DNA of 64,000 nt from Sipunculus nudus (GCA_026874595.1 CM049306.1:16393019-16457018), one strand, 5' to 3'. Positions 12,055 through 22,944 are shown, counted from the stretch's first letter. Numbers and translations: made by a program. The notes: generated from the letters alone by a model not told the origin.

Positions 12055-13165
12055 CAACCACTATTGTAATAACGTTCACTATTGTAATAATTATAACAAT
12101 AATGGTTGGTAAGGGCCAGTTTTTGTCAACCACTATTGTAATAACGGTCACTATTGTAATAATTATTACAATAGTGGTTGCAAATGCAACCACTATTGTA
12201 ATAATTTTTTATTACAATAGTGGTTGATGTTGCAAGCGGAAATTTTTCCCAGATTCGTCGAGATTCTTCCAAACAAATGATATTCCCGAAAAAAATAAAC
12301 ACACAATTCATACTCAGTATCCCCTAAAACGCATCGGATTGTATTTTATATGTTATTACACTAGTGAACTTTATTACATTAGTGACTGTGTCGAGAAACC
12401 ACTATTGTAATAACGGTCATTATTGTAATAAAAAGTAGCGGCCACCTTTATTTCACCACTGAAGAAATAATTCTATCGTCGCTCATCTTGAAATGCCACC
12501 ATTGTTTTGGAATTTGTGTTCAAGTCCAAAATGCTGCAGAATTGTAGTATTCCAAACTTTATAATCCACTCTTACATCATTAATTATAGCAATAACGAAA
12601 TTTATTACAATAGTGAACGTTATTACAATAGTGACCGTGTCGAACAACCACTATTGTAATAACGGTCACTATTGTAATAAAAAGCAGCGGCTGCTTTTAT
12701 CTTACCTTTTATCGAAATTTATCACAATAGTGAACGTTATTACAATAGTGACCGTGTCGAGCAACCACTATTGTAATAACTGTCACTATTGTAATAAAAA
12801 CCAGCGGCTGCTTTTATCTAACCTTTTATCGAAATTTATTACAGTAGTGAACGTTATTACGTTAGTGACCGGGTCGAGCAACCAATATTGTAATAACGAT
12901 CACTATTGTAATAAAAACTAGCCGCCACCTTAATTTCACCACTGAGGAAATAATTTCCCTCATAGTTCATCTTGAAAAGCCACCGTTGTTTTTTAATTGT
13001 GTTCAAGTGTAAAATGCTGGGGAATTTTAGTATTCCAAACGTTGTAGTCCACTCTCACGTCATTAATTATACCTATAAAGAAATTTATTACAATAGTGAA
13101 CGTTATTATACAATAGTGGCCGGGTCGGGCAACCACTATTGTAATAACGGTCACTATTGTAATAA
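12055..13165. repeat. Array of nested palindromes with the word CACTATTGTAATAA
   Basis: Repeated inverted pairs of a 33-bp arm. In the clearest copy the left arm is 12601-12633 and the right arm 12649-12681, 32 of 33 positions complementary, separated by GACCGTGTCGAACAAC-type sequence. Each arm is itself a direct dimer of CACTATTGTAATAA. Arm pairs start near 12353, 12601, 12718, 12835 and 13083, and further single and double copies occur at 12055-12230. The three central copies have a 117-bp period. Between the outer copies lies a conserved spacer of about 165 bp (GCCGCCAC...TTCACCACTG...GTCATTAATTAT), present at about 12435-12600 and 12916-13082. Short open frames rich in N, Y, C and H result from the repeats. 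Confidence 0.9.
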
Positions 13166-13391
13166 AAAATAGCCGCCACTTTAATCTCACCACTGTTGAA
13201 ATAATTTCCTTCATAGTTCATCATGAAATGCCACCGTTGCTTTATATTTGTGTTCAAGCGTAAAATGTTTCTTGCATTATGGACTTCATACCTCTCTACC
13301 CGTTCCCATTCACCACCTGACGAAGAATCCTATGTGCCTTGAAAGCTCGGATTAATAAATTAGTTAGTCTATAGAATTTATTTAGTTTCTC

Positions 13392-13395
<4 letters not shown>
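13166..13395 (+). repeat. Truncated spacer unit joined to a Penelope-like tail
   Basis: 13166-13266 is a partial copy of the spacer of the preceding array. From about 13310 the sequence CACCTGACGAAG...CTTGAAAGCTCGG then AATAAATTAGTTAG resembles the 3' tails that I associate with Penelope-like elements (CTGANGA ... GAAA core words). No coding part of such an element is attached here. The tail assignment is tentative. Confidence 0.35.

Positions 13396-13424
<29 letters not shown>
13396..13424. repeat. (TG)n microsatellite
   Basis: About 14 uninterrupted TG dinucleotides. Confidence 0.95.
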
Positions 13425-13427
<3 letters not shown>

Positions 13428-13639
13428 ACGGCACTCAGAAAATTTGCCGCAACTGCATGAATATCGTCGTCATCCATATCATGACGTTTTGTCACGGGTC
13501 GCTCGGTCCAAAATGTGGCCCTCCGTGGGACAGCATGCGACATGGATAGGGGCTGGGATTGGAAAATGTTAATTAAAACACATATTTACATGCCTGTACT
13601 CCTAATTCACAAGGTTAAAACAGGGATCGTGTTTCTCAT

Positions 13640-13870
13640 TGTTGTATCCCTAGATAATGTCGGTATGCTATGGTTTAGACGCGGTCGCGCCGCCGCCGCC
13701 GCCGCCTTCGCAACCGCTGCAGAGATTTCTTTCATGCGAGATAAAAATATTTCACGGATCTTTACAAAACTTGACATGTTCATAGATATGGGTTACAGGA
13801 CGATCTTAAATATTTTGGTTGTAAGGGACGTAGTCATTTTCCATATATTTCCACTAGGTGGCACTAGAAG
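13640..13870 (+). repeat. Degraded copy of the GTATCCC-headed, (GCC)n-containing repeat
   Basis: GTTGTATCCCTAGATAATGTC, then CTATGGTTTAGACGCGGTC and a (GCC)n tract at about 13689-13707. The text TTTCACGGATCTTTACAAAAC and ATAGATATGGGTTACAGGACG parallels 16610-16800 in order and spacing. It is an older, truncated copy. Confidence 0.7.
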
Positions 13871-14820
13871 CATGAGCCAGTAAGTGGCTCAGTTACTTTT
13901 TTGTCTGTACGGCAGTTCGTGCATTTTTTTGGTAATCAGATCAGCCTGAAGCCATAAGGGGTGAAGCATGTTGCCCGACAATATGCCGCAATGTCGTAAG
14001 TAATCACATATTTACTTTCATTTATATACTGATAATTGTTTAAAATATTCATTAAGCAGTCAAAATACTGGAGTCATTAGTATTCCTTCATTTTGTAGTT
14101 TGAAAAGTTTAATAGAACAGAAAAGGTTTGTGTACCTCGATTGTCACACCCTACATTACCCTGTAGTAGCTGATACACATGCTGAACAGTGCTTCCTTCT
14201 ATGTACGGACAGGCCCCAATTAATTTTTCTGTGCTGTAAGATAGTATGGGCTTTGGTATGTCACCGCTGATATGAGCGGAGCTAGGCTCTCATAAAATGA
14301 CAATGCCATCCATGACTGTGTTGCTGTATATAGGAATAGCTTAATTATGTCTTCATATGTTTGTGTTATGTAGGAATAATGATTAAATTGTGATATTTGC
14401 TTATTAACTGCTGCATTTTGGTACAAGTATCTAGTATTTACACTAAATCAGTAAATTTAATGTCTAATATTTCAATATTATTAGGTTAAAGTAACAGGTC
14501 AGTATAAAAGGGTAAACATAAAGCAACATAGACTTCTTATTCAGTTAAAATAATATTTTCTGATCAGTAAGCCATACATAGTTTAGAATTTGGATTTGTT
14601 TTGTCATATCAGCAGCATGATTGATATGTTTATTATTCATACACTTTAAGAGTCATTTACATACCTTATATATATATATATTACATCCATATTAGGAATT
14701 TCATTTATTTATGCATGTCCATACTTATTTGCATTTAGATGTAGCTTTAGACATTAGAGTAAATTTATATTTGTCAATTTGTAGATTGAACCGGCTTCAG
14801 AATAAAGAATTAAAAACCCT
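13870..14820. other. No gene or element recognised
   Basis: AT-rich sequence with a short (TA) stretch near 14670-14683. No coding or repeat family could be assigned. Confidence 0.5.
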
Positions 14821-14824
14821 GCCG

Positions 14825-15007
14825 CGTCCTGACATATTTCTCTGGCTGATCTCGGCTACCAGTCCCAGTGGTCATATACCGGAAACTGGTGGCGCCACCA
14901 ATTATCCTTTTCTTGTTTTCTTGCCGAATAATATCCCCATCATTGCCACTTTACAGTACCGTAAGGATTATAAGTAAAAAAAAAAATGACAGATTTCTAT
15001 TTTATCA

Positions 15008-15073
<66 letters not shown>

Positions 15074-15890
15074 TATGGGTTATTGGATTAATGATATTTA
15101 AAATGGGGTTATGACCTTTCTATGAGAGTGGCTTTGACCTTAAATATTGCCATATATGGTGAAAATTACACAAAATCATATATATCTCGGTAAGTGATGC
15201 ATGGATTGGTCCAAAAATCAGGTTGACCGACAATTTTGGATAGTGTTGCCTTCTGCAGAAGACAGGTGGCGCCATCTTCTGTTCTTTTCTTGTTTTCGCG
15301 CCGTTTAATATCCAGTCATTGCCACTTGTCAGTAATGTAAGCATTATAAGTAAAAAACAAATGGATGGATGGGGCTGAAATTTAGTATGGCTATGGACTG
15401 GGACACCTCCATCTTGAATTTAAAACTGGTGGCGCCATCTTTGATCGTTTTTATTGGTATCCATCCGTACGTTTGCTTTAGGTGAATATTGCTCATATCT
15501 GAGGAGTGGTTCAATTTATTGGTCTGAAATTTGGCATGTACATCTATCTTGGAAAGTTTTTCTTAAAAAAAACCCAGAAAGATGGCGCCACCTACCTTAT
15601 CGTTTTCACAGTATATATTTATGCCCTTTTCTCAGGAATGATTTGCCGCATTGACCTGAAATTGTGCTTGTACATAGATCTTAGATACCTCAATCTCATA
15701 TTCAAGACTGGTGGCGCCATCTGCAATTGTTTTTATGTTGCGTCCATCCGTACATTTGCTTTAGGTAAAAATTGCTCATTTCTCAGGAGTGGTTCAATGT
15801 GTTGGTCTGCAATTTGGCATGTACATCCATTTTGGAAAGTTTTCTCATCAACCAGACAGGTGGCGCTACCTACCGTACCCTTTTAATAGT
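14825..15890 (+). repeat. Repeat units with GGTGGCGCCACC cores, split by (AT)n
   Basis: Units of roughly 135-150 bp carry a palindromic core GGTGGCGCCACC or one-base variants at 14888 (exact), about 15265, 15427, 15583, 15710 and 15859. Each is usually followed by a CAGGAGTGGTTCAAT...GGTCTGAAATTTGGCATG-type segment. An (AT)n run of about 62 bp lies at 15010-15071. The text near 14950-15180 (GGGTTATTGGAT..., CATATATGGTGAAAATTACAC) recurs at 17040-17200, so this is the same composite family as 16610-18925. Confidence 0.75.
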
Positions 15891-16600
15891 ATAAATTAAA
15901 TAAACAAAAACGTAATTAAACATATAACACATTAAAGGTTATAGCGAATCCCTTACACTGTAAAAACTGATGACACGTCTAATGTTTTGTACAATACACC
16001 AGTTTTATATTTGAATACCCACGTGTATTGAACATCCGTATTTATGCAGAAAACACTGGTGTCTACTGATAGACACAAGACGTGCTTTTACCAACATGTT
16101 TAAATGTCCCTTTAAAAGTGTCAACAAATGTCTCACTACGTCGTAACAGTTTCAAATGTGTGTAAATGAACTAAAGAAGTAATATTTTATATACATACAT
16201 GAATTTCAAGCATTATTGTCAGAGGTCAGTATTTTTTCAATATATATTTGCAGTTTAATAATTAAACGGGGATTTGAGGTTTTATAGGTTTTATAATACC
16301 CTTCCCTTTATTCATTAATTCATCAGCCCCTATAACATGAGCAGTATAAACACCCGGGTTTTTATGAGCGGCTCGATATATACACCTAAAAAAATCGAGT
16401 GTTTTCATGGTTGACAAGGGTCCAGTGCTTAATGAGATCACGTGATACTGTGAGGCCAGCTGGTGATAGATGCGCGGTTGTTTTGAAATGACCTACATAT
16501 GTTGCTGAATACTTGCATGCATGTATAGAGACACCCAAACATCCAGTGCACTCGATTTGTATCTAATGTCATTTAGAATGTCACGATGTGACACAGGTAC
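15890..16600. other. No gene or element recognised
   Basis: AT-rich, apparently unique sequence between two copies of the composite repeat. No coding evidence. Confidence 0.5.
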
Positions 16601-16609
16601 GTCTTTATT

Positions 16610-18925
16610 GTATCCCCAGACAAAGTCGGGGGATACTATGTTTTCATACCGGTCCCGCCGCCGCCGCCGCCGCCGCCACCGCCGCCGCCGCCGCATATAA
16701 ATCTTGTTGGCGCGATAACCCAAAAAATATTTCACGGAACTTTACCAAACCTGGTATATGTATATATATGGGTAAGAGGACGACGCCTATTTAAAATGAG
16801 GTCATGACCTTTACTAGGAGAGTGTCCTTGACCTTGAATAGGTCCAATTTTGGGGAAAATCACACAAATTCTTTAATATCTCAAGAAATCTTGCATGGAT
16901 TTATTCCAAAATCAAGTTGATGGAAGATAATGGATAGGGTTGTCATGTTCCAGAAACTGGTGGCGCCACCTATTATTCTTTACTTGTTTTCGTGCCGTTT
17001 AATACCCCCAAAATTGCCACCTTACAGTACTATGAGCATTATAAGTCAAAAACTAATGGACAGATTTCTTTTATATTATGCATATACATAGGTATGGGTT
17101 ATGGGATGATGCTTATTTAAATTGGGGTCATGACCTTTCCTATGATAGTGGCCTTGACCTTGAATATTGCCATATATGGTGAAAATCACACACCTCTTAT
17201 GATATCTCCAGTGTTGATCGCCATATGGATTTCAAACATGACTTATGTATGGCCCACCACTAAAGTAAGAACCCTATAGGTTCTAGGGTCATGAGGTCAA
17301 AGGTCAAGGTCACTGGACTGGCATTTTAAAAGATACTGTGGATGCATTTTAAGCCAAACTTTCATCCCTGGTCTTCCATCTTGAATATATAGCTCACTTG
17401 CCAATAGTGGATGATCCATATAAATTTTGGGGTCACAAGGTCAAAGGTCAAGGCCACAGGAGCTATCTGTCCAAAAATTAGTTTCTGGATGATAATTCCT
17501 GCTTTTATTGATGTAATGATTTCAAACTTGACTTATATATGTCCCATTGAAAAAGCAAGACCCAAATTGATTTTGGGGTCATGAGGTCAAAGGTCAAGGT
17601 CACAGGACACATCTTTAAAAAGATTGTGGATGCATTTTCAGCCAAACATTTCATCTCAGACCTTTCATCTTGCACATATAAGTCATCTGCCAATAGAGGA
17701 AGAACCCTATCAATTTTGAGGTCACAAGGTCAAAGGTGAAGGTCACAGGAGCCATATGTCCAAAAATTAGTTTCTGGATGATAATTCCTTCTTTTATTGA
17801 TGTATGGATTTCAAACTATACTTGTATTTGACCCATTGGAAAAGCAAGACCGGAATTGAATTTCGGGTCTTGAGGTCAAAGGTCAAGGTCACAGGAAACC
17901 TCTTTAAAAAGATTGTGGATGCATTTTCAGCCAAACAAATCATCTCAGATCTTTCATCTTGCACATATAGTTCACCTGGCAGGAGTGGAAGACCCCTATC
18001 AATTTTGAGGTCACAAGGTCAAAGGTGAAGGTCACAGGAGCCATATGTCCAAAAATTAGTTTCTGGATGATAATTCCTGCTTTTATTGATGTATGGATTT
18101 CAAACTTGACTTATATATGTCCCATTGGAAAAGCAAGACCCATATTGATTTTGGGGTCATGAGGTCAAAGGTCAAGGTCACAGGGCACATCTTTAAAAAG
18201 ATGTGGATGCATTTTCAGCCAAACATTTCATCTCAGATCTTTCATCTTGCACATATAGTTCACCTGCCAAGAGAGAAAGTACCCTATCAATTTTGAGGTC
18301 ACAAGGTCAAAGGTGAAGGTCACAGGAGCCATCTGTCCAAAAATTAGTTTTTGGATGATAATTCCTGCTTTTATTGATGTATGGATTTCAAACTTGACTT
18401 GTATTTGACCCATTGGAAAAGCAAGACTGGAATGGATTTTGGGGTCATGAGGTCAAAGGTCAGGGTCACAGGAAACCTCTTTAAAAAGATTGTGGATGCA
18501 TTTTCAGCCAAACAAATCATCTCAGATCTTTCATCTTGCACATATAGTTCACCTGCCAAGAGTGGAAGACCCCTATCAATTTTGAGGTCACAAGGTCAAA
18601 GGTGAAGGTCACAGGAGCCATATGTCCAAAAATTAGTTTCTGGATGATAATTCCTGCTTTTATTGATGTATGGATTTCAAACTTGACTTGTATATGTCCC
18701 ATTGGAAAAGTAAGACCAATTTGATTTTAGGGTCATGAGGTCAAAGGTCAAGGTCACAGGACACATCTTTAAAAAGATCAAGGTCACAGGACCAACATCT
18801 TCAACAAGATTGTGGATTGTTATATGGAAGAAACAATAAATATGCCAAGTGTCAGTATATGCTGCTAAAAATGGGGGTCTGTTCTTGTAGGGGGGGGGGC
18901 CTACTATGTCTGGGGATACTCTGGC
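16610..18925 (+). mobile_element. Composite repeat with GTATCCCCAGAC hairpin head and inverted end
   Basis: The head is a hairpin: GTATCCCCAGAC, three bases, GTCGGGGGATAC (16610-16636), then CTATGTTTTCATACCGG and a (GCC)n tract at 16653-16694. One GGTGGCGCCACC core lies at 16959. The body becomes the 289-bp satellite listed separately. The right end has ATGTCTGGGGATACTCTGG (18906-18924), an inverted copy of the head, so the block may be one non-autonomous element about 2.3 kb long. A head in reverse orientation lies near 21350-21400. No transposase is encoded. Confidence 0.6.
17215..18800. repeat. 289-bp satellite with regularly spaced AGGTCA direct repeats
   Basis: Five and a half tandem units. 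The landmark GTTTCTGGATGATAATTCC (one copy reads GTTTTTGGATG) starts at 17481, 17770, 18059, 18347 and 18636, giving periods of 289, 289, 288 and 289. Each unit is a diverged dimer: AGGTCAAAGGTCA-type sites start at 17294, 17438, 17584, 17727, 17873, 18016, 18162, 18304, 18450, 18593 and 18738, with spacings of 142-146 bp. Frames on both strands (for example 17505-17693 minus and 18093-18296 plus) repeat with the units and are not genes. Identity between units is high by eye, so the amplification looks recent. Confidence 0.93.
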
Positions 18926-19021
18926 ACCTGCGGTGCCAAGAAATGTCTAGTTTATCTTTACAACTATCATATAATTATATTCATATTATATTTATATTAC
19001 AAGAAATAACTTTTATTTTAC

Positions 19022-19024
<3 letters not shown>

Positions 19025-19087
<63 letters not shown>

Positions 19088-19143
19088 TTATAAATGTTTT
19101 GGTACAAATGGCAATCTAGCACGCCTGGTAATTGAACCAGTAC

Positions 19144-19183
<40 letters not shown>
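19025..19183. repeat. Two (TA)n microsatellites
   Basis: Long TA runs at 19025-19075 and 19146-19183, separated by about 70 bp. Confidence 0.93.
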
Positions 19184-19188
<5 letters not shown>

Positions 19189-19550
19189 TTATAATAATTA
19201 ATACCAATTAGTACTTTTGTCCAAGATGAAGAAATAAAAATATGTCTAAATATATTTGCCGTATAGAGTTATCGATAAATAAAAGCTCAATTACTGCATT
19301 TACAATGCATACATGTTTCACAGACACCTTAGCTGTCTCATATATGGGACTAAAGTTTTCTGGATTATCTCCTAGCAAACTCCAAAATTTCAGTTTAAGG
19401 TTGTAGCTCAATGTATCTACATGTGAACTAACATCAGTGCCACACCAGCACAGGAATTTTCTGATTAGACGAAGTGATATCCCGGGATAACGGGTAGTAC
19501 CAAACGGGAGGACCGGGGGTGGGGGCATGGCCCTGTGGGCCCACTTGACT
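19184..19550. other. No gene recognised
   Basis: Unassigned sequence leading to the CCGTCCGTC-containing repeat head. The minus-strand frame here has no family signal. Confidence 0.45.
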
Positions 19551-19554
19551 TTGG

Positions 19555-20230
19555 TTATTATTATCCCCGCCGCCTCCGTCTGCGGGGCTCATAGAATGGT
19601 CAGCGTCCGTCCGTCTTTCCGTCGTGCCGTCCGTCACAGGTAAGATGTTAACGCAAAAAAACTCAAACTGAATTTGAAGTACAGCCACTAAACTGGCAGC
19701 ATTGATGCATCTTATTAAGGGCTAAGACATGGATGACCTTGACACATTGTTCAAGATAACAGTGTCGATAATGCTGAAATGATGTTAACACAATAACTGG
19801 AAAAGATTTTGAGGTGCAGTTACCAAATTTGCAGTTTTGATGCACCTTATCAATGGCTAAGTCAAGGTCGAACATAGTTGACTTTGACGCATTTTTCAAG
19901 GTAACGGTGGCCATTATGCTAAAATGATTTTACGAAAAAACTCAAAAAAAAAAGTTTCAGTTACAGCCACCATACTTGCAGCATTGACCCGTCTTATCAA
20001 GGGCTAATTCGAGTTCGAATATTGATGCCCTTGAAATATTTTTCAAGGTCACAGAGGCAACAATGTTTAAAAAAATGTATCGCAATAATTCAAAAAGAAT
20101 TTGAAGCACAGTAACCAAACTAGCAGCATTGATCTACTTCACGAAAGGCTGGGTCAAGTTCGAATATGGATGACCTTGATGCACTTTTCAAGCTCGTAGT
20201 AAACTTGACGGGTGACATTGACGCATCTCA
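19555..20230 (+). repeat. Repeat with CGTCCGTCCGTC head and tandem ~155-bp units
   Basis: The head (CCCCGCCGCCTCCGTCTGCGG then GTCCGTCCGTC, 19565-19635) is followed by about four diverged units, each containing AACTCAAA...CAGCCACCA..., GCAGCATTGATGC, AAGGGCTAAG and a GACCTTGA...TTTTCAAGGT segment (near 19700, 19860, 20020 and 20160). The same unit type recurs at 61890-62200. Non-coding. Confidence 0.7.
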
Positions 20231-20559
20231 AATTTCATATAGGTGTTCACCACTTTTTTCAAGCTATATCCACAACAGGCAGGGGACATACTAGATCTAT
20301 TCAACAGATCAACTTTTCCCTTGTATATTCTTGGTTGACTTAATTTGTTTCAATTCTTCGACTGCTCAAGCTATTTTCTTAGCCAAATAACACATTTCTC
20401 TCTTTTTCATGTCGCAGTGGATTCGATCCTCTAATGAATCTTATTTTCAGGTCTCATAAAATCTGCCCTCATTAACTTCAGAAACTGACAGGAGACAAAT
20501 TTATATTTTGTATGTCTTATAATGTTTAATTTTTCCTCTAGCATCTCCCTATACCAGGT

Positions 20560-21165
20560 AAATCTAATGAGTCTCCTCAGTCCATTAGGTTTGGCTGGAT
20601 TCTCCGTTTATTTCCGGAATATGTCAAACCAGTCCTTAGATATAAGCCTGAATGTCTGCAGCGTAAACATAAATGTAGGTGGCGCCACCTGCCACAAAAT
20701 CTGGAAAGCTATCCAAAATGTATAAACATGCACATTTTAGGCAGATAAGTCAAACCACTACTGAAATATGAGTGATTTTATTCCACGGCAGACAAACAGA
20801 CGGACGCGGTGCAAAAATGGTTGCAGGTGGCGCCATCAGTTTTGCGTATGATAAAGAACTATGTGAGAACTATACACATGTTAAATTTAAAAAGAATATG
20901 TCAATCCAGTCTTGAGATATAAGCCTGTATGTCTGCAGTCCGATCGTGAATGTAGGTGGCGCCACCTGTCATAAAATCAAGAAAGCTTTCCAGGATGTAT
21001 ACGCATGCAAAATTTCAGGTAGATAAACCAATGCAGATATATGTTCGATTTTATCCCAAGGCAGATGAAAAGATGGACGCTGTGCAAAATTGGTTGCAGG
21101 TGGCGCCACCGTTTTTAGTGTATGTTATAAAGCTATCCATTTGTGCAAAATTTTTAGCCTGATCG
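20560..21165 (-). repeat. Second array of GGTGGCGCCACC-core units
   Basis: Exact 12-bp cores at 20678, 20955 and 21099, and a one-base variant at about 20827, each about 130-150 bp or double that apart. The flanking text (ATGTCAAACCAGTCCTTAGATATAAGCCT and similar) is shared between units. Because a reversed GTATCC head lies at 21350-21400, this block is probably the body of a minus-strand copy of the composite repeat. Confidence 0.7.
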
Positions 21166-21339
21166 GTCAAACGGTTCCCCATATGGGTGGGTTTATGTGT
21201 GAAAACAGACGCACGAATGGAGGCTGGGCAGAGAGGAAAGGACAGAGGTCAACCAAAAATGAGGGCGCAGCAGTTCACATGTGACCCGATCATAATCCCG
21301 AATTTAAAAAATTCTCCCAGTGGTTAGGGAGGAGTTCTC

Positions 21340-21400
21340 CGTAAAGCTATGCGGCGGCGGCGGCGGAGGCCGACTGAAAACATAGTATCCGCAAAACGGG
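21340..21400 (-). repeat. Reversed head of the GTATCC/(GCC)n composite repeat
   Basis: The complement reads GCGGATACTATGTTTTCAGT, then GGCCTCC and (GCC)n, matching 16625-16694 in order. The CGG run is at about 21351-21367. Confidence 0.75.
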
Positions 21401-21439
21401 TAATTATTTCTTAAGTGTTGAGATTAAAGTGGCGGCTAT

Positions 21440-21705
21440 TTTTTATTACAATAGTGACCGTTTGTACAATAGTGGTTGCTCGACCCGGCCACTATTGAAA
21501 TAACGTTCACTATTGTAATAAATTTCGTTAAAGGTATAATTAATGACGTGAGAGTGGAAAACAATGTTTCGAATACTATAATTCGCCAGCAGTTTACACC
21601 AGAACACCAGCATAAAACAATGGTGACATTTCAAGATGAACGATGATAGAATTATTTCTTCAGTGGTGAGATAAAAGTGGCGGCTAGTTTTTATTACAAT
21701 AGTGT
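21440..21705 (-). repeat. Dispersed copy of the CACTATTGTAATAA palindrome family
   Basis: An arm pair with a GCTCGACCCGGCC centre lies at about 21443-21523. It is followed by the same 165-bp spacer seen at 12435-12600 and 12916-13082, but inverted, and by a closing TTATTACAATAGTG (21691-21704). This shows that the palindrome plus spacer is a mobile or dispersed unit and not just a local array. Confidence 0.88.
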
Positions 21706-21713
21706 TAGAATCT

Positions 21714-21780
21714 AACAACATTCACCTGATGATCGGGTCGCATCCCGTGAAACAGACTGTAGTGAACTTACAGTGTTGTT
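21714..21780 (+). ncRNA. Candidate degenerate hammerhead-ribozyme motif at a Penelope-like 5' end
   Basis: CTGATGA (21726-21732), a short stem CGGG/CCCG (21734-21737 with 21744-21747) and GAAA (21749-21752) follow in the hammerhead order. A downstream hairpin CTGTA/TACAG (21757-21761 with 21769-21773) and a seven-base closing pairing AACAACA/TGTTGTT (21714-21720 with 21774-21780) could form the other helices. Unpaired bases around the core and a T-T pair at the base of the middle stem suggest a decayed copy. Known: Penelope-like elements carry hammerheads near their ends. Confidence 0.4.
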
Positions 21781-22887
21781 TTTCTCCAGAGTTATATATA
21801 TATATATACAAATATATTAGTAGTTTATTGCAGAAAACCTGCAGATCTATTCATATAAGCTCCTTGAAAAAAGTAAAGCACTCTCTGCATAAAACTCCCG
21901 ACAGGAAATCAATACGTCTTCAGTATTCTATACAGAGAACATTTCATTACCATCGGAAATTGACTACAAAAGAAAAAAAAGAGCACCTCTGCAGAAGAAT
22001 GAAATTGAAAGCGTTCTTCTACCTCAACCCTGAAATGAGGACACAAGATAATGTAACATTTGGATTTTGCTATAAGAAAACACCACCGCAGATTCCTGAA
22101 ATGATAAATTTGTAAAACATATTAGTTAAAATGATTGAGGACATCAAGTTCCGAGATACAAACTGCCATTTCCAGAAGCAGCTGTCCCCAGACATACGCA
22201 AGCAGATTAAGAACTCCAAAAATCTTATTTCACCGGCAGACAAAACCACCAACTTCTATAAAATTGACCAAAACGCTTACAAAAATCTCTGGCACAAAAA
22301 CATAACAAAGGCAAAAAAATTGAGTTCACAATTTGTATCATCAAAAGAGGCAAAACACATCGCAGGAAAACTAGACATGGATGACAGGATAAATACTACA
22401 GTCCACAGAGAAGGAATAGTTACCTTAAAAGACCATAAACCAATTAAACTTCAATAACAACCCTACCTGTCGGCTCATCAATCCAGCAAAATCAGAAATA
22501 GGAAAATCAACAAACAAATACTGGACAGTGTCTGGCAAGATCTTGACATGCCTCAACTTAAACCATTGGAACAACACAAGTGAAATGACATCATGGTTCA
22601 ACAAAATTGCAAACAAAGAATAGTTTTTATTCATCTTTTTATGTAGTTGAATTTTTTCCCATCAAATTAGACCTCCTGAACAAAGCACTGGACTTCGCCT
22701 CTACCTATGACAGCATCACAACTGAAGAAAGAGAATAATCACCCACTCAAAAAAGCCTTTCCTCTTTAACGCTGGAGAACCATGGAGGAAAAAAACACCA
22801 GAATCCAACTTTGACGTCACCATGGGTAGCTATGATGGTGCCGAAACATGTGAACTTGTAGGCAGCTTCCTTCTACATATCAGCACA

Positions 22888-22890
<3 letters not shown>
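21781..22890 (+). pseudogene. Penelope-like element, truncated reverse transcriptase
   Basis: Two open stretches and frameshifted text give the N-terminal and RT regions of a Penelope-like element. RMKLKAFFYLNPE with TFGFCYKKTPPQIPEM (about 22000-22110) comes first. MIEDIKFRDTNCHFQKQL (22131) leads to SPADKTTNFYKIDQNAY and VTLKDHKPI (22420-22445), then CRLINPAKSEIG after a frameshift (about 22468-22505). The RT C-motif region MGSYDGAETCELVG lies at about 22821-22863. PLEs prime reverse transcription at exposed DNA ends with a GIY-YIG endonuclease; that domain is missing, and the palm region around 22630-22690 is scrambled. It is non-functional and ends in a (TA)n run. Confidence 0.83.

Positions 22891-22891
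<1 letters not shown>

Positions 22892-22941
<50 letters not shown>
22892..22941. repeat. (TA)n microsatellite
   Basis: About 25 AT dinucleotides directly after the Penelope-like fragment. 22942-23019 is short unassigned sequence. Confidence 0.93.

Positions 22942-22944
<3 letters not shown>

Noticed and set aside
12055-13165. CRISPR-like array (regular repeats with spacers)
   Set aside because: The context is an animal genome, spacers are themselves repeats, and repeats are long inverted dimers; no cas genes.
12613-13257. Frames rich in HYCN, which resemble a zinc-binding low-complexity protein
   Set aside because: They translate the ATTGTAATA palindromes; inverted copies give frames on both strands with no other coding evidence.
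13310-13345. Second hammerhead (CTGACGA ... GAAA)
   Set aside because: The bases between the two core words do not form a convincing stem, so it is noted only as a possible Penelope-like tail.
17505-18702. Open frames on both strands with text such as PVTLTFDLMTPKSI or MRSKVKVTG
   Set aside because: They repeat every 289 bp, occur on both strands and track the satellite units exactly; they are not genes.
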